Origin: Membranipora membranacea
Taxonomy: Eukaryota; Bryozoa; Gymnolaemata; Cheilostomatida; Membraniporidae
Assembly (NCBI GenBank): GCA_914767715.1
Contig: OU612069.1
Span: 13,639,387 to 13,703,386 of the forward strand
DNA length: 64,000 nt
Reading direction: 5' to 3'
Part shown: in pieces, positions 34,111 to 45,700 of the stretch
How positions within the stretch are numbered: position 1 is the stretch's first letter
How the letters are laid out: each line of letters starts with the position of its first letter
Notes under the pieces: model-generated
Databases searched by the model: none
The model's input: the letters and a program-made list of their open reading frames with translations, nothing else
Told to the model about the DNA's origin: nothing
Translations under genes and position numbers: made by a program

Positions 34111-34840
34111 ATGGGCCTACGTGGTTTCAGTAAAACTATGTGTTATGTTATCACCCTAGCTGGGATTGTTGGGAGTGTGTCATGCAAGTGTAAGTACTAG
34201 TGTAAGTGCAGTTATGTGAAGTTGGTTAGTCAACAACTTGAAAAGTTATCTCCCCCCAACAAGATTTGCTTTATCATGTCTATATATTGTTATAACCTAT
34301 ACGGCTAAAGAAAAAGGCGCATGCGTTTTATTTTAATTTTTTAATGCTTCGGCAAGATATTCATGATCATTTATCAGTTGCATGACTTTGACAACTTAAA
34401 CCACTGCTGCCACACAGCCAAATGTGTGCTTATAGAATTCTGTATAGCTCAAAACTAATAAAATGAGGCTGCAACCTCAGCATTGTCACAGAATGAGCAA
34501 ATAATTTGCACAAACTGATTGTCAAAATTAGGGTATGAAATTAATTATCTACCACAACAGGTGACCATCAGAAGCCGGCGGCGCGTAGATTTCATGCCCT
34601 GATTTTGAAGATCAGTTTGTGCAAATTGTTTGCCGATTAGGTGACAATTATGAGATTTGAGTCTCAATTAATTATCTTGGAGCTATGCAGAATTAAATGA
34701 GCACAAATTTGCATGAGTGGCAGCAGTAGTTTAATAGTGACTTTCGATACTTAGCCAGGGTTCTACAGAATGAGAAGCGCTACCTGGAAACTGCCATACA
34801 CAAATAGTTCTATAGGTCGACCTGAGCTTTTTGAAGTACA

Positions 34841-34913
34841 GCGAGCTTGCGTGGCCGAGTGGTTTATCATCTAAGGCTTTGTCTAGGCCCGGGTTCGTGT
34901 CCCGGTGTCAGCA
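34841..34913 (+). repeat. tRNA-Leu/Ser-like repeat, copy 3 (best preserved)
   Basis: A box GTGGCCGAGTGGTT and an intact T arm, with stem CCGGG/CCCGG around the 7-base loop TTCGTGT. The anticodon and acceptor stems are poor, so it is a tRNA-like SINE or pseudogene. The other two copies have broken T stems. Confidence 0.5.
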
Positions 34914-35930
34914 GATGTTTCTGAAGTTTCATCTCGATCTTAATACATTGACATGAATGACATGAATGCATATTTAGAGGGCGAACCCAGAGGTGACAAT
35001 TCAGCTTGAGCTCAAGATGTGCATGGAAACACAGTGATAAAGAAACTATTGTTGAAAAATTTCATATCAAAGCAAATAACTTGTCAGTTAAATTGAAACT
35101 TTAGGACTTCAGCTTTATTTTGTCAAAAGAACCTTCTCCATGTGAATCTTGTATTTTAAATGGTTTATAACAGCTTGCAGCTAATGTTCAGATTATTACC
35201 CTACGCATATGAAAATATATAAATACTTGGCACTGGGAATGGCCGGGTCCGACTTTATGGTTGTGTCATTTTCATTTGATTAGTTGGCCCTTCCCAAAAA
35301 TAACTTCACACTGCCGTTAATAATTATTATCTCTATGTGAGTCCTGTATGTTAAATGGCTTGTACCAGCTAGACAGCTCATGTTCAGATTATTACACTAA
35401 ATACATACACATATGAAAGTATAAAAATACTTGGACCTTGAAAATGGCCAGTCCACCATAATGGTTGTGTCATTTTCATTTGATTAGTTGGCCCTTCCCA
35501 AAAATAACTTCACACTGCCGATAATATTATCACTATGTGAATCCTGTTCGGATTATTACCCTAAATATAATACCCACATAAAAGTATATAAATACTTGGA
35601 CCTTGAATGGCCGGAACTTCATAACGATTATGATTTTCTTTCCATACTGTTTCTTTCAACAAATTTAATGAGCCAAATGAGCGTTTGAAGCAGTACAGGC
35701 CCTGTACACAAATTATCATTGTTGCCGCTCATGATGTTCCCATTTCTTAATGTACATATTCATAACTTCAGTTTATAATCACAAATGACAATGCTAATTA
35801 AATTGTCTGCCTTCCACCTCTTTTTTATGAGCTATGTTGTTTATGTTTTTAAGTTGGGGAAAACATATATAACACATAAAATATAGCTCATTATTGTTTC
35901 CTAAAGGATGTCAAACAGGATACAAAGAAG

Positions 35931-36015
35931 TATAAAAAGCTGAGGAAGAATTGATGTAAGCACTGATCTCTTAGAAGTTAACCAGCAACAGAGCATCTAC
36001 ATCACCAACATACAA
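35931..36015 (+). promoter_or_regulatory. TATA box and untranslated exon 1 of peptide gene 5
   Basis: TATAAAAAG (35931-35939). Exon 1 ends at 36015 before GTAAGT. The flanking ACATACAAGTAAGTAACC is conserved in all three copies. Confidence 0.65.
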
Positions 36016-36752
36016 GTAAGTAACCAGTCATAGGTATACACATATGGCCTGTCTGCATTGGGATTAACTTTCAGATGATTTGTGAGTTGGATTTGAGTTG
36101 CTTGTCCTGTGTGATATGTTTGTGAAAAAAGAAAGTAAGCCCACACAAAAATGTCAACAATGGCGCTGTAGTGAGTTAATTCAAAACATTACTATTCAAC
36201 CATATATTATCGACATGACAAACATCATTGTTGATATTATTTCCTTTCTGTTTCTACTCTTTGTTTCAATTTTTTTTCTGGCACTGAGTGCAAAAAATAT
36301 CGAATGAGATGACCTTGGTTGAGAATAAAAGCATTTATATAAGGGAAAAGACAAAGTTGAAACTGTAGGCAATAATGACCAAAAATTTATTGCAGATCAA
36401 GAGAGTGTCTTGCTAATTGCCCCTCAATCACAATGTGTCAAGCATTGATCATCTAAACAAACAAATTATGCAATCTCAGGCATTAAGGATTTTGTTAATA
36501 CTAACTAGGGACCACTGGCGAGTTACATAACATAACAACACTGAATAATACAGTGAGAGAGGGCATATGTGTTTTATAGTGGTGCAGTAGCATTGATAAG
36601 CACAAGGCAATCTGTGGTATTTGTCATTATTGTTGTCAGCGCAAAATATGAAAGGAATACTAATCCAACACATTCAAATGCATCATGAACACCATGTAAG
36701 ATTATATAATATTATATTATGGATTTCTAATTCTATTTTGATTTTTTGTAGA

Positions 36753-37316
36753 ATGAACAAGTTGATTATCATCGCTCTTCTTTGCACAATCCTTCTATCA
36801 GGTTGGTAATGAACCAGTATCAGACCTTTCAGTTGCAATCGATCGAATTTGATGCGAACTTTGTTGCAGAGATTGTGAATGAAAATGAGTTGATAAGTCA
36901 AAACTAAAACACTGTATGCGGGCCTGTAGTTCTAGGGGAGGTAGGGAGGCTCCCCTAGAAATCTAAATACAGTGGCCTAAAACACTATAATTGAATAGTC
37001 CATGTTAGAATCAGCTCCTTTTGGATTTTCATTTGCAAATTATATGACTCATATTGCTTGGAGAGGAGTTACAGCACCCCTCCTTTTGCCTCCTCTACCA
37101 TTTTTTCTAAACTGCTATGTAAGATCGTTTGAAATAGTCTAACAAGTCACCATGTATTTACCAATAATGGTTTTAGGTACGGTGCTCGGTGGAAGACTGT
37201 CAGCAGGAAAATATGTAGCAAGAGGAAAAGGAAAAGGAGGTAGCAGACCAGCAGTTCATAGAAATAAGAGAAGGACACAGCCATTTAGGCCAGTTAGGTT
37301 AGATCAATTTAAATAA
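36753..37316 (+). CDS. Secreted peptide precursor 5 (reference copy)
   Basis: Coding exons are 36753-36801 and 37177-37316, giving 62 residues. Residues 1-16 (MNKLIIIALLCTILLS) form a signal peptide. Residues about 18-45 are very basic and Gly-rich (GGRLSAGKYVARGKGKGG…). HRNKRR at residues about 44-49 is a dibasic/tetrabasic cleavage-like site that would release TQPFRPVRLDQFK. The stop codon overlaps AATAAA (37312-37317), a ready polyadenylation signal. The splice sites and the 49-nt signal exon match copies 2 and 4. Its charge and size would suit an antimicrobial or neuropeptide-like product; the family was not recognised. Confidence 0.65.
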
Positions 37317-38418
37317 AGCTTGGGAATTACAGTCATTTTAAGTTTGTCGTAATTTATCACCAATTTAGCACTAACACAATAATTTTGCATTACCTGAGTA
37401 GACATTGGAAATAGTATCCCGAGTTTATGCTGACCATGAAGTTTGGGTATGAGAAAAAATGGCAATAATTTTGGAGAAACTTCAATCTTGTCAAGCGAAT
37501 ACTATTGTTTGTGATGCTTATCATGAATAATGAATAACTAAACATTGTACGTAGTTTCTTTTCCAACTTCAGTAACTGTAATCGGTTTTCCTGCACAAGC
37601 TAATTCTGACTGAAAAGAGCAAGAAAATATGAGGATGGAGACACAAGGAACCAATGAAAAATACCATATCACTATGATTATCTGCATCGTAAACTATTAT
37701 ATCATATCAAAAATAAACTTATGTGACACCTCAGCAAACTCAATAATCCAGGCTCATTTCTCGTCAATGGCTAGTTTACGCCCAGGTATCATCAAGCTAC
37801 AGTTGGTCAAGGGATAATAATTGATGACTGATGCAAGTGGTCACAAAACCAGAATTGCATATATTCATTACACAATATTAGCTTTGTTGTCCCTCCTTTT
37901 GAAACCTCTTTTAATATCGAGATGTCGGTTATGAGATCTCATTTCGACCTTTGGTGAATTTTAATTGCCTTTCCCCTAAGGGAGTTGAGTATTTGTGCAA
38001 GCTGTGTTCCTAAATTTTGCACAGACTTGAAATAACTGACTCCTCCAGGGTAATAAGGTTAATGTTTCGGAATTGCCCTCTCACGTTAAAACCTTCAAAA
38101 ATGAAGAGTTGCCCACTCTCTTCGAATTTTCACAGGCTTTGATATGATTGGCCCATTACATCTTACTTTTTTCTTATTGGCCTGTTCAATAACTTCATAC
38201 TGATTACAATATCTGTGTTGGGGAACTCTGAGTTAGTTAACGATATTGCTAGTAGTCAAATTTCTGAACAGCAGTCAGACTCAGTGGCACCAATCAGTTA
38301 CTTCACAGACACATAGGACCACGATGAAGAGATGATGAGCCAACTCAGCTTCACAAGAAGAACGAAATAAGAACAGCTGTGAATGGACTTGATTGAATCT
38401 ATTTATTGTAGCTCTCAG

Positions 38419-39390
38419 CAATGAACTCCCTCTTCCTCAGGAAAAACAACACATGAATTGTGGGCGTGGCTCAGTGTGATGTTCTAGACAATTGGCCTGT
38501 TATAATCAACGTGAATAATCATCGGCAAACTGTGTTAGGTCTACACAAAATCTTCGGATGTTATTGTGTCTGCCACAAAAGGGTTCATTCACTCATCAAT
38601 TCATTCATCACAGAGAAATTGAGCAAATTGTTTAACTATAATAATCAACCTAACCTATGAACTAAGTAACTGCATTAAAAGGAGTGCAATCTATCTGCTA
38701 GTTATTTATATCATCATCTGGTCTCAGTACAGTGTATATCCTTATTTAAAGGTATGTAGTGAACATGATTATGTTAGAACATGATTATTTGTTATAACAA
38801 TGTCGGGAAATTCGATCTTGTCAGGATAGCCAGCATGGGCTTGGCTTTAATAAGTCCCGATATCCAACTTGTTCGGATGAATGCGTAAAGCCTAACGGCA
38901 ACCTGCCAGTCGAAAAGTCTGTTTAAATCAAGGCTACCAGCCAGGCATAAAAATGTGTGGTTTATCAACTATACTATGATTTTATTGTGTACTAACTATC
39001 TAACTAAAACTGACAGAGTTACAAAGATTTAATGTATAAATCAGTAAAAATGATCAGTGCGTTTAGTCTCGCCCGCTAGCAAACATGAAGTGTCAAGTTG
39101 TAAGAGGGAAGAGTGTAAGCTTGCTAAAAATAGTTACAGTCGTAGCATTAATAAAGGATTATTATAACGGACAAAACAGGTGTAGGAATAGAATGTATGA
39201 TTAGAATGTATGAATAGAATGTGTCCTCAGTGCTTAATATATATAACATTCAAAGACTGAAATTCCCTACAACAAGACAAGATTTAGATTACCTGACTGA
39301 TGAACCAATGAACTGCCTTTCATTGGTTTCAGTTAGTAGTAGATACTGATAAGTGATAGTAAACTTGTAGGAGGGAGAATCTCCCTGCTT
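38419..39390. other. No gene recognised
   Basis: Flank of the palindrome. A weak A-box-like GTGGCTCAGTGTG at 38466 has no B box. Confidence 0.45.
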
Positions 39391-39512
39391 GTACAACTGT
39401 ATTACTACAGTAAACAGGCAATGAAGGAAGTTATTTGCAGTTGTTCATGCAGGGTGAAACTGCAATTAACTCCCTTCATTGCTTGTAGTGTACTGTAGTA
39501 ATACAGTTGTAG
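39391..39512. repeat. ~120-bp hairpin (foldback MITE or small-RNA precursor)
   Basis: Arms of about 51-54 bp (TACAACTGTATTACTACAGT… and its inverse) with a loop of about 16 bases. Pairing is nearly complete. Less perfect pairing continues outward to about 39365 and 39545. Confidence 0.75.
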
Positions 39513-39735
39513 TTACACCTTTCAGTACTACTACCTACAAGCTAGCTGAGTTCAGTGCTGACAGTTACATGATCTTGTTGTAAATTTTGATTAGCTTTAA
39601 ATGTAGAACAATGATGAGTTTTCAGTTTACCGGTGCAATGAGGGAGTTCATTGACCGGTTTAGTGAGTGTGTGTCTGCTTGCCACCAGACTCTGTTTTAT
39701 CATAATTCAAATGTTTCTTGTTGACAGCAGCAGTG

Positions 39736-41328
39736 ATGGCTAGGTATGAAGATAGTGACTTTGTCAGTGGAGAAGATTTCGATGCGCTATTTAGTGATGA
39801 GGAGGAATCTCCATGTACTAGTTCTTCTGTTAAGGTAAATTATTTCATTCAATATGATATGAACTACCTACATTGATATGAGCTTCTAGTCCATGCAAGT
39901 TTCCGGATAGGCCTAACCTTGTGCGTTGCAGGGTGGTCAATATAGACTTGATTTGCCCATTGCAGAGCAGGTGCATTATACAGTAAGCAGTTTGTTTTGT
40001 TATTGTTCGCTCATTATTGTTTCCTACTACAGGTTGCCAACAAGGAAAAAAGTCTGCGCCTTATATGTGGCAATTGTGGAAAGAGCTTTGTCAACTCGAA
40101 TAATCTAGATCGGCACCAACTCCGCTTTCATAACCAGTCTACTGCTTTAAATTTTGGTAAGTACTTGCTACGGTGATACAATGTGTTTTGCATTGATATC
40201 ACGATAAAAAAAATTGAAACAAAACGTCATGTGGGCTGTCTCTGTGAGTTGTACTAACAAATTCTTCACGCTGCAATGTAACTAAACAAGTTAGCATAGC
40301 AATCCTGGTGTTAGCTGCTGTGCGAGAAGGCGATTTTCGGGACTTTCAAAAACTCCCTTGCCAATGACGTAATGTACTGTAGTTATTTTAACTTCATTTT
40401 TATGAGAGGCATAATGAAAAATTATTATGATCCGAAAATGATGTGTAATGATTAAAATTTGTCTTGTTCCATTTTTGCAGCTAATGCTTGTACCCAGGAG
40501 CAGAAGGAAGAAATAGTCGAAGCCTCGAAGAAGATGATTTGTAATAACTACCCTCGGTTTAAGCAGGCTGTCGAGTCATGGATGACTCAACTTCCCCTGA
40601 TGATGATGACTCTGGTCAATCTCGTAATCAGTCTAGTTCCAGATACCTTCACATCCTCTAAGAAGATTAAGTTCTGTACCGAGCTACATGCATTAAGATC
40701 AAAGCATGCTGACTTCAAACTTCAGAGACAGCCCTTTTGTTACTTACTGAAGGCTATTCACCTGGCATCTATCGACACCCTTGCTGCAAAACCTGACTCT
40801 ATTCCAGTTATGACTTCAAATTCTATTGACAACGATACCCTCCATGCACTTCTTTATATAGGTGGTTTGTTAATCCGTAAGCTACGCTCTATCAACTCGG
40901 AGGATGTAAAAAGTTTAGTTGACTCGTGGGTCGAGGCTGAAAATGAGACAGTTAGTCATGGCCAATGAACCCAGTGCCAAAATCGCGGGGGCCTCATCAA
41001 TATCAATACTGTTGTTTTAGAAATTCTGGTTAAACTTGAGGAGCTATGCGTCCTAATTTTACAGCGTAAACATGTGTGCAACATGAATCTAAGGAAGCTC
41101 TTAACATCTGGTGTGCTCTCAGATGTGTATTTTGATTCCATTTGGGCTTCCTGTACAGCCGATTTGTCGGCCATATCCTCTGAAAAGCTTAAGTTTTCTC
41201 TTGTATTTAAATTCTGCTCTCTACGCAGCCAAGCCTATGCATTTCGACTCAATTCAAAGCTGGCCCCAACAGTAACTGCCAAACCATCTTCTAGTTTGCG
41301 CAAGCAGCTGAAGGGAAGCCAGACTTGA
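39736..41328 (+). CDS. C2H2 zinc-finger protein with unknown C-terminal region
   Basis: Four exons join cleanly: 39736-39834, 39932-39982, 40033-40156, and from 40481. The N-terminus is acidic (EDSDFVSGEDFDALFSDEEE). One C2H2 finger has ligands Cys62, Cys65, His78 and His83 (CX2CX12HX4H), suggesting nucleic-acid binding in the nucleus. Exon 4 adds a long helical-looking region without a recognised domain. It meets TGA at 40966-40968 (about 254 residues), but the same frame stays open to 41328 and encodes about 120 more plausible residues. The TGA could be a true stop, a mutation, a sequencing error or a readthrough site. A 70-bp intron removing it would shift the frame, so that was rejected. 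Possibly domesticated-transposon in origin, but no support was seen. Confidence 0.55.
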
Positions 41329-42785
41329 ATTGATGTCTTTTTATTATACCAAACTTCATTCTCGTTTCATTATTGTTAATCAGTTAAATACTGTACTTTC
41401 TTATCGTAGGGCATAATATGTTTAACACTGCTACCTATATTTTAGTAGATGATGAGTACATATTAAACAACTGCTATGAAGTTGTAGGAAACTTTACTAT
41501 ATACCAAGAGTGTGTGCATCTTATTTTTTATCAAGCTTTGTTCCTCTAAGTATCAATGTAAATGAACAGCAATCGTAATCTATCCATGGTAGCATTATTA
41601 ATAAACTGATATCTAGTAGAGCGTTCAATATTATTATATTTAATTGGAGTTGTCCACAAATCTAAACCTGAGGCCATAGATGAAATAGAGTTGCTTATAT
41701 TTTATTGTTGAAAAATATGTCTACTGACTGTTCTTGAGTGAAAGCGATGTACTACCAGGGAGTACTTTGGTAAATGAATATCTGTTAGTATGAAAAGTGG
41801 AGAAAAAATTCGAGTTGGCAAAATTGAATCCGTTCGCAACAAACTATTCAAAATACTAAATAGATATAAGTAGATATGACGTAGTGAAGGACTAGAAACA
41901 AATTAAATAATGTGCTGATGAGGGCGCACTGTAATCTGGCTTGGTAACATGGTGTAATGTAGAGAAGTTTACAACAGTATATATAAATATTTATATAAAT
42001 ATATATCTATGATTTACAGATGCTTAAATACGTAATCCGAGTTGGAAATATTGAATCAATCCACTACAAATTATTTGAAATACTAAAAAGATATAAGTAG
42101 ATATGGATATGAAGTGAAATATGAGATATTGATGGGCTAGAGACAAAATAAACACTATAAATACATGGAGTTCATTGGGTGATCGCTTTACATTGACTGG
42201 CCCTTATATACCGGTCGAACCACTTTAAGTTTTCTAACCAGAGATCATTATTGATTATTCTACACTCTTTGAGTGTCCCTTCTGAATATGGCTATAAAAT
42301 CCTGCAAGCAGTTGAATGTACAGCATCAGTTGCATAGGTTGCAAAAGGGCTATAAGCTTTAGTCTTGAACATTTTTCAATGTTGCCCACAGCAGTCAACA
42401 AATTATAATATGTAATGTCTTTTAGATCAATCATCTTTAAGTAGTGCTGTATAAAATTGAAACAATGATTAATTTCAAGAATAACCATTTTCCATTGTTA
42501 TATTATCATGTCCACTAATCAGAGACCATAAATCATTATTCTACTCTCTTTGTGCATCCTTCCTAAATACTATACAGATCAGGTAAGCAAGCCTAGATTA
42601 TAGTGTCGCATAGTGTACATGAGTAAATGTGCCACTGACAAGCTCTATATAGCTGTAATTAGGCTACAAGGTATGCAGTGATAAATTTGACACAGAGCAG
42701 ATCACAAGTTCTTGAATTGATCCGACCACAAGAAATTATTATAAGTGACTACAGCTACGACTACTCCAACTCATACAGTGAATAT
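41329..42785. repeat. Gene-free stretch with a repeated ~100-bp segment
   Basis: 41825-41925 and 42045-42150 are related (ATACTAAA.AGATATAAGTAGATATG). Otherwise AT-rich with no coding signal. Confidence 0.5.
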
Positions 42786-45700
42786 ATGGTGATGGCTGAC
42801 CATTTTCTAAAAAGTTGTGGTGACAAAGTCGTCAAAGCTGCAATCGGTGAGTAATATTAATCAATCAAGGGTTCCTTCTCAGTAGAACCAATTTTTTTGG
42901 ATTCCCAAAATTATCCAAAGTGAATCAGCTACTTGAAAATCCATTTTCATGGATGTACTCATAATTTCTAAAGAAGGGTTTCTTTGATAAGCAGCGAACC
43001 AGTGCACTTTTCCAAAATTGGTCTTTACATGTGAATACCTCTGCAACCGGTCACTCAATTCTGATTCTGTTTTTACTTATACGCAAGGAAACAACTTTCT
43101 TAAAGTTCAAATCAACAGTAATCTGAAATGGACATCATTTATAAAACAGCTAGGAAAAATAACCTTCAGGAATTTGTTTGATATGATCTATCCCATAGTA
43201 CAATCAATGGGGCTTTTGATCAGATTATCCAAACCAGAGATAATCCACTATTACTCTCAACAACAGCATGCTAATCAGTTGCCTGTATAGTGATGATGAG
43301 AATGATTGGCAAAAACAAATTAAATTCAGCTATAGCGGACAAAGCTGAATTTTATGATGGAAAAACTATATAGCTGTACCTGTTAGAAAAAGAGAAAATC
43401 ACAATTATGATTAAAAAAATTGGAGTAAATGAGGCTAGTTGCAGCGCTGACTGAGTGACCTCAGCTCAGTTTGTGTTAGATAAGGGACGATTCGTTAACA
43501 ACCTTAAATTATTATGAATAAGATTTTGGCTAAGCAATTCACCACATTAGCTTCTGATCCCAGCTACGGACATCACGACTAGTTGAATAGAGGTGATGAT
43601 TCACTTTCAATTGAAAAAATTTAGTAAAACCTCACTGTTTAATATTCACAATCACAGAAAATAAGATTTAATGAAATTAGGCTGGAAGTTAGGTAACTGT
43701 AGGATCAGATTGTGCTTAACTCGCTGGTGAAGATTTTTAACTTTAGTTAAACGTTGTTGGGTCGATCCTGATCGCATCGAAAAGTGTGCCGACATGCACT
43801 AGATCACTGTGTTTGGAGCTGAGGCAAATCACGTTAGCTTTGCGCTGCAACTAGTTTTCCCTCTACTCAACTTTTTAAAGCATTGATGCAGCGGATATGG
43901 CAACCAATGGTGTATAGTATTTTGCAAAGAAAAATAATACATAGTTTATACTGCGGACAGATAGATCTAACAGTTTAATCTTGATTGTCAAAAAGAGACC
44001 AATATCCTCTCATAATGAAATATCACCCTCTTGCCTTGGTGGCACATTTTTTTCGACATAAATTCTGGTAACTGTGATACCTGAACACAAAGTTTGACAC
44101 CTTTTTGTAGACTGGCATATCAACGATGCAGAAACCCTCTCCGAGTTAGACTATTCCGATCTTGAAAAGATTTGCGGAGCTGACACGATAGCACTAATAA
44201 AGCTCAGGAAGATATATAAATCGCTAACAGAGGTAATAAACTGATACTTTCTACACACAACCAATTCCCATTTGAGTTTGAAAAATTATATGAATAGATC
44301 TAGGGCTCTCCATTTTTTGGAACTATTGGTTCATTTCCATCAACTAGACCAAATCAATTTTTCGGAGGATTTAGCATTCGTTCCATAACAACGGGAACAA
44401 AATAACCTAATTGTGGTTATTGTGAGTATCATGCCTGCTGTCATAACCGACTACAATTTTTCTTTGTGCACTTGCTGAAATCAGATCAAGACCCGGAGCT
44501 TTCTATTTTGACTCTTGACCGAAAACCTTCCCTATCACGCACTCCAAACTCTACATAAAGACAGGGTCTGCAGGTTAGTTATTTCGTTTGAGACAAAAGA
44601 GTACCTAGCACTTTGCAGGTGTTGCTTTTTGTGTTGAGGGGTGTTAGAATATTGCAAATTTTAGTAATAGGAGAGCTAAACTGTAATGTTTTGTTTATAT
44701 TATATCCTGTAATATTGTTTTATTATATCCTGTAATTATGTTTATATTATATCCTGTAATATTTTGTTCAGCCTTCTAATAAAAGATAATAAAATAATGA
44801 TTAGAAGGTCTGACCTGTCAAAACAAAGGTGGCAGTTATCCCCTCAGGAAAAAAGAGCAGAAGCTAAGAAGCAGACGACTAACTAGTCATTGCATCATTC
44901 GGGAAACTAATATTGCTGGTAGGGAAAATTTTAAAACTTGTTGCCCTTTTCAAAAGAATACTATTAAATATAGATAAGGTCACACATGAGGGAATTAGCA
45001 AGCGTAAAAACCATTCTTTGTCGACAGAGTGATGAAGATGATAGTCAGCGAGACACACTGTTCAATCCTCTCAGTAAAACGGCTAACCACATGGATCTCT
45101 TTCATCAGTACCAGCCTCCTGCCAAGGTATTGTTCTTTCCATGTGAAATAAATTGAAAAAAAGGGGTGCTCATGTTTTAAGGCTGATGAGGCCATTGAAA
45201 TCAATTAATTACATTCATATTTGACGAGGAGCAAGTTATTGGAGGAATCACTTTTCTTACTCCATGCAATGCATACATTCAATTTGGTGATAAAAACCTA
45301 GTAAGGCAGGGATTAACAAATGATTGACTATATTAGCATGCATCTAATTGATATTTAGCTAAAGTTTTTTCACTGAAGTTTTTTTATTGACGATGAAGAT
45401 ATGTAATCCGGACAGTCTATCCATTATTAACTAAGTACATTAAAAATTTTTTGTCAGATCTCATAGTTCAAGTTTTATTGTAGGCTGTGAAGACAAAACA
45501 GACAGGGCTAATGGCTGCATCCAGCAGCAAAGTCATATCAACGCCAAAGGTAAAATTATAATATTACACTTACACAGTGAGTCTTTAGTTATTATTGTCA
45601 TTAGACCATTATCGTTTGGTTGTCTGCTTAATCAGAATTTGGTTTCAGTCAATTATATAATTGAATTTATGGATCAGTGGTAAAATACATAGCTTGGCTA

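Larger units (their letters stand above)
34312..38418. repeat. Right arm of 12.4-kb palindrome
   Basis: Inverse complement of 32135-28622 (34312-38035) and of 26373-25993 (38043-38418). It carries the three-unit version of the 190-bp repeat, like block A, and lacks the 2.25 kb containing peptide locus 3. Confidence 0.85.

Noticed and set aside
38455-38520. tRNA-like segment (GTGGCTCAGTGTG)
   Set aside because: A-box similarity only; no B box or foldable arms.
40950-41019. 70-bp intron that would remove the in-frame TGA
   Set aside because: Splicing it would change the frame and introduce an early stop.
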